Shown: piece by piece, positions 44,314-55,174 of the stretch | How the letters are laid out: the number at the start of each line of letters is the position of its first letter | Numbering within the stretch: position 1 is the stretch's first letter | Source: Rhynchospora pubera | Taxonomy: Eukaryota > Streptophyta > Magnoliopsida > Poales > Cyperaceae | DNA: 64,000 bases | Direction of reading: 5' to 3' | NCBI GenBank assembly: GCA_028095005.1 | Contig: CM051460.1 | Span: 154,933,461 to 154,997,460, forward strand | Program-made: the position numbers and the translations under genes | Notes under the pieces: generated by a model | Databases searched by the model: none | What the model saw: the letters and a program-made list of their open reading frames with translations, nothing else | Told to the model about the DNA's origin: nothing

Positions 44314-46032
44314 TCATTTCCGAGCTCAAAAATCGCTGTTCATTTAAGCTCTATCCCAGCCGTCCGCATTTCCTTCCTGTTTAGATCGATTCGATCTCCT
44401 CCGTCCGTCCCTATTATCGCTTTCCTCTGTTGCGTCCTTTGGTTTTTCTCCGTCTGTTCTTCTGTGCCTTATCCTGTCCCTTCTCTCTGCTCTTTTTTCG
44501 CTGCCCCTGGGTTGGACTGTCCCTTTCTGCGTTTTCCTTTTCGCCGCTGCACATAAGATCTCCAATCTCTCTTTTCTCCGCCCAGGCGTGGCCTCCTCAG
44601 TACTATGCGGTCAATCGGCTGCGTACGGAGGGGCGTGGCTTCCTCAAGAGGTCTCTCGAGGCCACTGTTCTTCTGGGGATGCGTTTGGTCTGCCTTTGCT
44701 CTTCTCTTTTCTTTCTTCTCCTCTCTGCGATCGTCTCCTCAATTCTCTCCGATTCTTCCTGGTTTGCCTTTTTCCCATTTTTTTTTTCCGTGCTTCTTGC
44801 CTTTTTTCCGCCTGTGTGTGTGTTGTGACAAAAAAATAGAAGATGAGAAGGTCTTTACTGTTGCCTTCGTTTTGTTTTTTTAGGGCTGGCTTCTTCGGGC
44901 CACTTTAGGTGTTGCTTTTACGGGAGCCAGACTGCTTTGCCAGTGAACAAGGATCCATACATCTCTGCGTGAGTGTGCTTCTACAAGGTGCGAGGTTTCG
45001 TTCCACCCTGATTCCTTTTTTTTTACCATTTATTGCAAATTTGTCTGCCTGTACTGCCTTCTTTGCTTATGATCGACCTCGATTAAGTAAATTAGTTCAG
45101 AATGCCATCTGATAAGGGAAAAAAACATGAATGTGCACCGTCATTCTGCTTCTACAACCTACGAGGTTTCATTCCGCTCTGATTTCTTTTTTTTTTTTGC
45201 CATTTATTGCAAATTTGTCTGCCTCTACTGTTTTCTTTGCTTATGATCGACCTCGGTTAAGTAAATTAGTTCAGGATCCCATCTGATGAGGGAAAAAAAT
45301 ATGGCTGTGCCTTTTTGGAGAATGCAAGAAACATTGTGCTATCTATCAAAGAGAACTGTGTGTTGCTTATTATGGCCGCCCCATCGATTTTTCGGCCTGA
45401 GTATCTGTGCTTCCTTTGTTACTTTCTGTACTTTTTTTTCCCTTTCATCTGGATGATAGTTGCATTTCTGTCTGTTCTATTTTGCAGGCATTTTCTGTGT
45501 GCTTTATTCCGTCTTCTTTCCTCCCTGTGTTGTCCCTGCTTTTCAGGTATGTTCTTATTTTTTTTGCTTGCCATTTAGAGGTGCATGTATATTTTTTCTT
45601 ATTAGATTATCTCTTCATTGTATATTTTTTCTTCTTAGATTATTTCTTCGTTGGTTATCTCTGGATAGTTCGTAGGTTAGTTCAGCATGGTTGTATTTGT
45701 CGTGTGCTCTCATGTCTTGCCTGCTTAGTCCAGATTGTTTTGTATTTGCCAAACGGCTTAGTTTATTGTGCGCTTAGCTATGCATCTTGCCCTCCTAGCT
45801 TTCCTTGCATGGCCGTTATTTCCCAAACGACTTTGTTATTTTCTGTGCTATTTTTTTTTAATGCTGTCTAGATCTTTCTTATTTGCTCGGTTGCTCCAGG
45901 CAGGAGCGTTTTAGGCTGTCCCCATCTTATCTTCTTCTCTGTGTGTACGCACCTCCCGCATCTGCTTTCTATTTCGTTCTGTTACAACTTTGTGATTTTG
46001 CTTAGGCATTAGGGCTTATCTTCTGCCTCCAT
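44314..46032 (+). promoter_or_regulatory. Helitron 5' region: leader of RepHel
   Basis: 1.7 kb without a convincing exon, very rich in pyrimidines (44360-44820). Open frames such as 44430-44828 and 45407-45871 read Phe/Leu/Ser-rich products of the T/C composition and are not called. Promoter and any leader introns should be here. A 171-bp tandem duplication lies at 44976-45309. Confidence 0.5.
44976..45309 (+). repeat. Tandem duplication inside Helitron leader
   Basis: Two copies, 44976-45137 and 45147-45309 (offset 171 bp), both read tgcttctaca, gaggtttc, catttattgcaaatttgtct, gcttatgatcgacctcg and aagtaaattagttcag, and end in gggaaaaaaa. Roughly 85-90 percent identical by eye. Confidence 0.9.
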
Positions 46033-49000
46033 ATGCCTCGCAAGAAGAGGTCGCACCCAGATGCTGCCGCTGCATCGTCGGCTGGTCCATCATCGTCTAC
46101 TCATGTTGGCGCTGCTCTGTCTGCCAATTTGGGTTTGTTCCTCTTCTGTCTGCACCTGCCCCACCTTTATACTGTCTTCATATTCTTTTTGCCTCACTAG
46201 CGATATCATTATCGATATGCTCTTACTTCGTCGCTGGACCTTTCCTTTTCTGTAACATAACTGTATTATTTCATCCTGTCATTTTCGGATCTTCCCTTCC
46301 GTTCTTCGTCGCCTATCCATTCTGTTCTTTTCTGTTTATCGAAAGATTTCCAGACAATGCCTCTTCTTTTCGCGTGCTGTGCTCCTTCTGCTTCCTGCAC
46401 GGTTTTCTCTTTCTTTTCCGCATGTGCGCTTATCCTTCCGTTCCTTACTAGGTTGTGCTGTCCAGCGGCGCGCCTGTGGTCGAAGAGGGAGGATTCCTGT
46501 TCTCCAGTCTGCTACGCCAGTCCCTACCGCTCCTGCAATGCCGGACCGTTCCTGTTTAGGTCTGAATGTCCTCCATTTTTCCCTTGCCTCTTCCTGCTCA
46601 TTCCTTCCTATTTTCTTTAGTTACGGATTTTGTTCTCTTTCTATCGTTGTTGTCTGTGTTTTTTTGCCCGATATCTTACAGGCCCTCGCCCGGTCCTGCT
46701 TGATTTTGGTGACCTCGATCAAGTATGCAGCGATTGTCGTGCACTTTTCTGGTACCAAGAAAGGTCCAGGTCTGCATCTGGGCCCGATAGCCCAGAATAC
46801 ACTCTCTGTTGTCGCGGTGGCAGGGTTTTGCTTCCAGAAATTGAGGAACCTCCTGAGCCATTGCGCACATTGCTTGATGCGAGTGCTGGTCCTGATTCTG
46901 TTCACTTTATTTCGGCCATTCGGTCTTATAATGCGATGTTCGCATTCTCCTCGATGGGTGTCAAGATAGACCAACAGATCAACAGAACTGCTGGTCCTTA
47001 TGTCTTTCGCGTGTCTGGGCAAGTTTGCCACCGCATAGGCTCTTTGTTCCCGCCAGAAGGCCAGCGGCCTGCATATGCCCAACTATATTTCTATGATACA
47101 ACAAATGAAATAGAAAATAGGATGGCATCCTTTGCCACTGATTCAACATTGAATAGACCGCGCGAACACATTGTCAGGCAGTTGGTACACATGGTTGACA
47201 GCCACAATGTCATTGCACGAGGCTTTAGGACAGCGCGGGACCGCATTGGTGCTCGCACTGATGATGATTTCTATCTTCGTATATCTTCATCGCGGACACA
47301 ACAAGATCCTCAGTACTCAGCGCCTGTAGCTGATGAGGTTGTTGGCTTAGTTGTCGGTGATTTTGATGAAAACAATTGTAGGAGAGATATCATCATTCAG
47401 TCCCGAGCTGGCCAGCTGCAGCGCATCAATCCTCTCCATCCAAAATACTTTGCTATGCAGTATCCTCTTTTGCTTGCTAGAGGAGAGGATAGCTATACAG
47501 AAAATATCGAGTATGATACATCGGCTGCGAGTTCATCCAATGTACGCAGGACTCACGTTACTATGCTCGAATATTATCGTTACAGGCTGCATATCCGCGA
47601 TAATGAAAGCCCCACATTTTTTAGATCCGGCAGGCTTTTTCAGCAACTCTGTGTTGATATGTATGCGTGTATTGAGGATGCCCGTCTTTCCTATCTTTAT
47701 CACAATCAGGATAGCCTTCGCATGGACTCATTGCAAAATATTAGACAGGCAGTCATGGAAGGCGATATGTTCGGTTACCAGATAGGAAAGCGTTTCATCC
47801 TTCCATCATCTTTTGTTGGTGGCCCACGCTACCTTTTTCAGAATTACCAGGATGCTCTTGCGGTCTGTAGATCAATAGGCCCGCCTCACCTGTTCATCAC
47901 ATTCACCTGCAATCCTGCGTGGGTCAAAATACGAAGAAATCTCATAGGAAACCAGCAAGCAAGTGATAGACCTGATCTTGCGTGTAGAGTTTTCAAAATG
48001 AAACTGGATGAGATGATTAAGGATATCAAAGACAGAAATTGCTTCGGTACTGTTGCTGCATGTCAGTCTTTGTCTTTCTTATTTTCCTTTCTATTGTTAC
48101 TTAATTCACTACTTTCTTTCAATCCTGCATTCTTCCTTGCTCCTCTTCTTACATCTTTCCTTATTTATTTCCGGTTCTTTCCCATCTCTGTAGTGATCTA
48201 CACAGTCGAATTCCAGAAACGAGGCCTGCCTCATGTTCACATCATTGTCTGGCTCGCTGACCGTACTTACCTTTCTGATGCGCGCGGTATCGATTCCATT
48301 ATATCGGCTGAATTGCCTGATCTGTCGATCGATCCGGAAGGGTATGCAGTTGTTTGTCGCTTCATGATGCATGGCCCTTGTGGACAAGCCCGTCCTAGCT
48401 CACCTTGCATGGATGACGGGCGTTGTAAAAAACATTTCCCTAAGGACTTCTGTTCATCGACTGTTTTTACGCACGATGAATTTGTCCAGTACAAGAGAAG
48501 GAATACAGGGATCACAGTCGAAAAGAATGGTTCTGTTCTTGATAATCGTCATGTGGTGCCTTATAATATAAAAATGCTTCTCAAATATAATGCTCATATC
48601 AATATTGAGCGTTGTCATTCTACAAAAATGGTTAAGTATCTTTTTAAATATATTACAAAAGGGCATGACCGAGCAATGGTGGTTGTAGCGTCTGTATCTA
48701 ATACTGCATCGTCATCGTCTCAGCGATCTGAGACAGCCCAGACTGCAGTAGATGAGATAGGCCACTACCTTGACTGTAGATATCTGACTCCTCATGAAGC
48801 AATATGGCGTATTTTTTCCTTTGACCTTCATTACAGTTATCCCACCGTTGAGAGACTTCCGGTCCACCTACCATCACAAAACAATGTTGTTTTCAGTGAT
48901 TTCCAAGAGTTAGATGAGGTGGCAGCCAGTGAGTCTTTTTCATTGACAAAATTGCTCGCTTGGTTTGACCTCAATAAAAAAGATGAATTAGCTAGGCAGC

Positions 49001-51274
49001 TGACATATATTGAGATACCATCCAAATTCACATGGAATAAGGATCAGAAGTCGTGGCAGAGGCGCAAACAGAACAGAAAACGTCTGGCTAGGATGTTGTT
49101 TGTCCATCCGAATGCTGGAGAACTCTATTACTTGCGTATGCTGCTTAATATTGTTTCTGGTCCGACCACCTTTGATGATATCAGGACTGTTAATGGTATC
49201 TTGCATCGCACCTTCAAAGATGCTTGCAATGCTCTACGATTACTGGATGATGACAATGAATGGCTGTACACATTGCAAGAGGTAGCTGTTGCGGCTTCTG
49301 CACAGCAAGTACGCAAGCTCTTCATAGATATCTTGCTGTACTGTGAGGTCACAGATACAGCTGGACTGTGGGATGCATGCTGGCAGCTCATGGGTGATGA
49401 CATATTATACAATATGCGTTCACGCCATAACATTCCTCAGTTCAGTTGTAGTGATACAGTGTTGAAGGATCACATTTTATATGAATTAGACGAAATGCTC
49501 ATCACTCGCGGTTCATCGCTTCAATCAGTCGATTTGCCTCTGCCTACTGAACCAAGGCTCTACCAGGCTAATAATACCTTGCTAGCTCAGCAGTTGTCAT
49601 ATAACACCGTTGAGCTGCGGGAAGGCCTGCCTGCACTGCTCAGCAGCTTGAATTCTGAGCAGAGATCCATACTGGATCAGATTTTGTTCTCTGTCCAGAA
49701 CAAACAAGGAAAACAGTTTTTTGTTTATGGAGCAGGCGGCACAGGCAAGACGCATCTCTGGTCTGCCTTGACAGCCAAGCTCCGTGCGGAGGGAAAGGTT
49801 GTTCTCACGGTCGCATCATCCGGCCTTTCATCACTTCTCTTGCAAGGAGGGGTCACTGCGTATTCACGTTTCAAAATACCAATTGAGTTAACAGAAAAAT
49901 CTACGTGTGATATCAAGAAAAATAGTCAATTAGCGCGTCTCATAATAAGTACTTCTCTTATTATATGGGATGAAGCGCCGATGAGTAATAGATTCTGCTT
50001 TGAGGCACTCGATAGAACAATGAGAGATATCTTAGCTTCCACAGATGCAGCACTTGCTCATGCTCCATTTGGAGGAATGACAGTTGTTCTTGGTGGAGAT
50101 TTCAGGCAAATACTTCCGGTGGTTCCGCAAGGATCCAGATATGATACACTGGCTGCATCTATTTTGCATTCTCCACTTTGGGATCGCTTTATCATATTGA
50201 GGCTCACGGAAAATATGCATCTTGCACGTTATGCAGACGATCCAGCACAGGCAGCAGGAATAGCAGAATTTGCTGCATGGCTGCTGGCTGTTGGCAATGG
50301 ACAAATCCCTGCATTGTCTCTTGATGGTGCGGCTCTTGCTGAATGGATTAAGATGCCTGAAGAATTACTCATTTCCTCTGATGGCGATCACCAACAGACC
50401 ATCATAGATGCAATCTATCCAGATTTATCTACAGCACATAGATACGATGATTACCTCCAACACCGAGCAATACTTGCACCAAAAAATTCTCTGGTGGATT
50501 CCTTGAATGAGAAAGTATTATCTCAGGTAGGAGGCCAATTATTCCAGTACTATAGTGCTGATGTAGCAGCTGATAAAGATAACATTGACAGCGAGCTTAG
50601 AGGTACCTATCCAGACGAATATTTACACACTATCGCTTCTGGTAGTTTACCGCCGCACTGTCTTCGTCTCAAAATTGGTGTGCCTGTTATGCTGTTGCGG
50701 AACATTGATCAACCAAATGGGCTCTGTAATGGAACTAGGATGGTCATTACTCAGTGTGCAGACAGATTTTTAAAGGCGCGTGTTATCACCGGAAGCGCCG
50801 TAGGACAGGAGGTTTACGTTCCTAGGATCATGTTCATACACAAAGATGACAATTTGCCATTTAACCTCAGGAGAAAGCAGTTTCCTGTTCGCGTTTGTTA
50901 TGCGATGACAATAAATAAGAGTCAAGGTCAATCGTTGGATACGGTTGGTGTTTATCTTCCAGAGCCAGTTTTTGCTCATTGCCAGCTCTATGTAGCTCTT
51001 TCAAGAGTGACTTCTCCTGGCGGCCTGAAAATTCTTGTATCTAATTCATTCCATGATCATCCAGGCTATACCAAAAATGTTGTCTATAGAGAAATTTACT
51101 CAGAATTAGGTACCTTGCCCTTCCTTATTTGTGCATCATTCAGTAGATTCTTTCTTTTTTTTATTTTTTACATTGTCTTCTTTCATACTTTACTATGTTG
51201 TGTTTGTTTCTCACTGATTCATTTTTTTTCCCTGCCTGCCAGAACACCATGCTGGACCTGGTACCGATCTCTGA
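46033..51274 (+). CDS. Helitron Rep-helicase (RepHel), 5 exons
   Basis: Modelled exons 46033-46132, 46452-46559, 46682-48061, 48194-51109 and 51243-51274, phases consistent, give 1511 aa. It nicks and joins Helitron ends and unwinds DNA in the nucleus. Seen: basic start MPRKKR (possible nuclear signal); Cys-containing Helitron N-terminal region CSDCRALFWYQER and YTLCC; Rep domain with FITFTCNPAW, the HUH motif in GLPHVHIIVW (His543/His545), and two catalytic tyrosines in KYLFKYITKGHDRA (Tyr678/Tyr682); then a PIF1-like SF1 helicase with Walker A GAGGTGKT (about 1042-1049), Walker B IIWDEAPM, GGDFRQILPVVPQG, MTINKSQGQSLD and LYVALSRVTSPGGL. Intron 48062-48193 (132 bp) is open in frame, so retention would insert 44 hydrophobic residues into Rep. 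The last two splice junctions and the start are the least certain. Confidence 0.9.
48062..48193 (+). other. In-frame, stop-free intron inside the Rep domain
   Basis: It begins gtcagtc and ends tctctgtag, is T-rich, is exactly 132 bp (44 codons) and has no stop. Removing it joins the conserved FGTVAA to IYTVEFQKRGLPH. Translated, it is a Leu/Phe/Ser-rich stretch absent from the family pattern, so it is called an intron. Confidence 0.82.
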
Positions 51275-54200
51275 CCTCCCAACAAGACCTCACTCAGTGA
51301 GGATACAGGCAAGGATTGTGAGGGTGTGGGCAGCAAAAGGCCCACTTAGTCCAACCATTTGGTATTATGGAGCTCTCCTGCTCGATGCAGCTGTATACTT
51401 TCTTCCTTCTAATTTATTTGCTTACCTCCTTATTTTTTGCAGTATGCAAACCTTTCTCCAGTTCAAATGCCTGGCCTCATTAATCAGTTTATTTGTTCAT
51501 CTAGGGCGATGTTATAGAGGCTAGAATACCAAGGGAACAGCACCAGCGCCTTCACAGATTATTGGACGAGGGTCGTATCTGCGAGATAGCAAGATTCTCT
51601 GTCAAGGCTGCCCCTACCCAGTATCATATTGTCCGAGGATCGCACATTGTGTCTTTCACCAGGCAAACTACTGTGACACCGCTTGCTTCTTCGAGCTTAC
51701 AAATTCCAATGCACTACTTTAGCTTTGAGCCCTTAGATGACGTTGGCAGCAAGATTACAAATACCGACACAATAATAGGTGCTTATCCTCTGCCTGTATT
51801 AGTTGTCTTAAAAAATAAATCTTTCCTTCCTCTAGCTTTTACAGCCTTACATAGACAAAAAAAATTTGTGATGTGTATTAGTCGGTCCTGCATAGAACTG
51901 AACAAAAAAAAAATATATATATATACATACATGTGTACATTGATCTATAGTTGCCCCTCTTTCTACTCAAATATGTTGATCTATATACTCTTTCGCTGTC
52001 CTCACAGATGTCATCGGAAGAATCGCTGGCTTCAGTCCTGTCCATGACGATGGTGATCCAAACCAACGGAAGCCTGCACAGACTATGTACATAGCAGATG
52101 AGCGGTATGATTGACCTCGCCTATTTTTTTGCTTTGCCCTGGCAATTCAGATAATATCCTAAAAAAATAAATCGTGTTCTGTCATTCTTGTATGTCTCAC
52201 ACACTGCTGCTATTTTTTTATATCTAGAGGGTACATGCTTGAAGTAACGCTCTGGAGACAGTTCTTGCATCTGTTTGATGTTGCGCGCCTCCATGAAGAA
52301 TCAAAGACTCACCCAGTTATTATCATTTGTGCTGCAGTCCAGATCAACAAATGGGATGGTTGAATCTTTTCCATACCTTATTTCTTTCTTTTCAACAGTC
52401 TTTAATTCAGTATTACAATTTCCGAATTGCCTGTCGATACCTTTCTTATCTGGCTAGATTTGTTCGTGCCTGCATCTCATCAAGTATTTTTCTTTCCTCT
52501 TGCTATAGAAGCATACAACGTGAAGGCATTTAGCGCTACCAGATTTTACCATGACAGGACTATCACAGAAATCGCACAGTTCGCTGCCAGGTATTGCCTG
52601 CCCGCTGCACAAATTCTCATGCACTACTATAACTTTGCCTACAAAGCTTGATTCCTGCATATTTTTCCCGTTTAACAGTCTACCACCGAACTTACCACCG
52701 ATTGTGCTTAACACACAAGGGCCGCCATATGATGGAGTAGCGGTTATCGACCATGCAGAGGGAATCGACCAGCCTGAGCCGGTGGTTGCCACTCTATCGG
52801 AATTTCTGGCTGTTCCGGTCAATATATACTCGGTAATAATTTCCTACTTTATTCTATCGTGCACTGTGTGCATAACCATTGACCAACACAGTTTTTCTAT
52901 GCAGAGTACTCTCTACAAATGCATAGCAACAATCGTTGATTTGGACAACAGATATGAGTGGTACTATGAAGCATGCAAAAAGTGTACCAGTAAATTAAAG
53001 GACCGGTATTGTTATGGTTGTGCAGCACATAGAGACGACTTCATGAATTGGTGAGTATCGCTGCACGAAAATATTTTTGTGGATATTTTTGCCCGCCTTC
53101 CAGTCCAAAAAATGATAGAATTTTTACTTTCATGACCATTCTATTCCTGTCGTTTCACTGCATAGGTACAAACTTCTTTTAAAAGTAAAAGATGAAACAG
53201 GCACAGCAGAGATCACAGCACTTGGTAATGTTGCCAAAATAATCATCGGGGCAGACGTGAATGCCATGGTGAAAGCACAAGAAAGAACGAAAGATGACGC
53301 ACCGCCGAAGGTCACAGCAATCATTGGAAAAGCATACCTCTTCACAATCCTTCCAAAAGAATCGAACAAGTTTCCAGGAGTCAGGATGAATACGGTTATC
53401 CGTGTTGATCCAGTCCCAGCAACCGCTTCACCACTTCTAGCAATGGATCAACCTACTGCTAGCCATTGCCAGGCCGCAGAACAACACATGTAACAAATTA
53501 CATACATAGACATTCATGCCTGCACAGTACCTGATCTCTCCACAATTCTGTAACATCCATCTTTTCCTCCGACTTTTCTTCTTGCATGCCTCACCCAATC
53601 TTTTCCTATTGTTACAGGCAGGACCCAGCCAATAAACTTCTCCTTCTTGCAGAACACCATACAGAAGAGCACATGCCGGCATCTCCTTCATCTACACCTC
53701 CGCCAACACTAAAAGACACCTCACCAATTTCAACCAGTGTCGTGCCTTCGACAGATGGAAAAGGGTTCTTTCTTCTTATAAACAATTTCAATTTGAACAT
53801 TCTTTTGCCGTCCAAAATTCCATACACAGATGATCATGATCTACAAAAAATAATAGTGAATAAACAGATTCCTCCACAAAAATTCATATATTGCACGCCC
53901 TTCAGTATTTCATTATTTATTCTCATTCCTTTCTTACCCATTTTTATGCCTATTATTTTCGATGCAGCAAACAACCGCTCCATCCACAACAAGATCATTT
54001 CGATGCTAGCGCGACAAGAAAAAGACTGTTTTCAGATCCAAACCCAGCTGGACTAGACAAGTTAGTGTTTTCACCAACAATTTTTTTTTCTTTCTCTTCG
54101 TTGTCATATAGCTCGTACGAACAAGAAATATATATAGCTGACTTTCTATCTTTTCCCAGTGAATCCACTGAAGACCAGAACGCTACACCAACTTCTCCTT

Positions 54201-54366
54201 CCAGCGAAGTTTCCATCCCAGCCAAAAAAGCCAGATCACAGCCCATCAAAAAAGAGGACGAACAGACGCGAACCCCGCCCAGGTAAGAAATGATATGATT
54301 GCTTTATTTCCACTAACACAATACAGACAGTAATCAAATACTCTTTCTTTCAGCCATCTATCTTAG
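51249..54366 (+). CDS. Helitron-encoded RPA70-like single-strand DNA-binding protein, 12 exons
   Basis: Exons 51249-51392, 51505-51778, 52008-52104, 52228-52358, 52509-52590, 52679-52832, 52905-53050, 53166-53489, 53618-53764, 53968-54060, 54160-54282 and 54354-54366, all GT-AG and in phase, give 575 aa. It resembles replication protein A large subunit, which coats single-stranded DNA. Seen: first OB fold from MLDLVPISDLPTRPHSVRIQ (DUF223 type); second OB fold with DVIGRIAGFSPVHDDGDP and YMLEVTLWRQF; C-terminal OB fold with a four-Cys zinc motif in YEACKKCTSKLKDRYCYGC (Cys318, 321, 330, 333) and a WYKLLLKVKDETGTAEI strand; then a low-complexity tail with basic words RKRLF and PAKKARSQPIKKE. 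The start is the first ATG of the OB frame and overlaps the RepHel stop by 26 bases. Small exons make some junctions provisional. Confidence 0.85.
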
Positions 54367-55006
54367 AGCCCTACGAAAAAAGAAAGCACGTTTTTGAAAC
54401 AAGCACTCTGACAACACGGGTCCTTCTCAACCGATTCCATGCGCTTCATGCCTGCTTGTATGTATAGTGCCAGATTAGGCCTTTTGGTGTACTTAGTTTG
54501 TCTAGCTTAGATCAAAGAACTAGCTTCATGTGTTATACGCTGTCAGAGCTAACACTATCCATTTTGTACTCCGCTATAGAACATCAACTGCATCAGATGA
54601 CCAAGCCACCGCAGTGGCAGCGATTCATTCTGTGTACAGTTGACCTTCTATAGTGTGTTAGCGCCAATATATGTATTATCCAGGTTTGTAATATGTCCTA
54701 TCCTTCTTTGTATGTGTCTATTTATCTATCGATGTCAGTAATGAACAGATCGTATTCTTTCTTTGCCTGCGATTATTTCATTTGACATGGTAGTAGCCTA
54801 CACACGCAGTCAACCTGCTGGAGCCTCAGTATTATCCAGTTCTGTAAAATGTACTGTTCTTCTCATTTGCAACGCAGTACCATCTATCAAAAAAAAAATC
54901 CCAAAGTTTATACACACATATAATCCGTCACATCCATCAAGAACTTTGCATTAATCTAAAAAAAAAACCCCTTCGATCAGTGTAGCAATCATCTTCCATT
55001 GATCTC
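54367..55006 (+). other. Helitron 3' region downstream of RPA
   Basis: No gene. Contains the expected RPA 3' untranslated region; a 63-codon frame at 54763-54954 has no known motif. Ends at the terminal hairpin. Confidence 0.5.
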
Positions 55007-55036
55007 GCATCGCGCGGAGCGCGATGCATTCACTAG
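55007..55036 (+). repeat. Helitron 3' terminal hairpin and CTAG end
   Basis: A 9-bp perfect stem gcatcgcgc/gcgcgatgc with loop gga, followed by attca and CTAG. This GC-rich hairpin a few bases before CTRR is the Helitron transposition terminator and contrasts with the AT-rich surroundings. Confidence 0.95.
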
Positions 55037-55174
55037 TTTAGGTAATTTCTTATTCCTAGGCATAAATTTATAGGGAAGTGTGTAACTTTGTGAAGAGTTT
55101 AGATTGTTTATAATAAATTTATGTCTAGGAATTGGAAATTTCCCAAATTCCCAACGCATCCAAATAAGCCCAAT

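Larger units (their letters stand above)
44314..55036 (+). mobile_element. Full-length, apparently autonomous Helitron (~10.7 kb)
   Basis: The 3' end is canonical: hairpin gcatcgcgc-gga-gcgcgatgc at 55007-55027, then attca and CTAG (55033-55036) followed by host T. The 5' end is placed at TC 44314 because MITE sequence stops there; the exact base is uncertain and the preceding base is T, not A. It encodes on the plus strand a Rep-helicase (46033-51274) and an RPA70-like single-strand DNA-binding protein (51249-54366), the gene pair of plant autonomous Helitrons. Neither gene has a stop or frameshift when spliced at GT-AG sites. Rolling-circle (peel-and-paste) transposition is established for the family. 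Confidence 0.92.
44267..55174. mobile_element. Tourist-like MITE split by the large Helitron
   Basis: The left part (44270 to about 44313) starts ggggccgtttggatcgct and reads taggaatttgg as in the family. The right part (55037-55171) holds attcctaggcataaattta, gtgtaactttgtgaagag and ends catccaaataagccc. AAT flanks the two outer ends (44267-44269 and 55172-55174), the family's TSD type. The Helitron inserted within this MITE. Confidence 0.82.

Noticed and set aside
44430..44828. 132-codon Phe/Leu/Ser-rich frame and others through 45871
   Set aside because: Frames of a pyrimidine-rich leader in several phases, without conserved motif; they overlap the tandem duplication or lack splice logic.
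46621..47082. 153-codon minus-strand frame
   Set aside because: Antisense shadow of the strongly supported RepHel exon.
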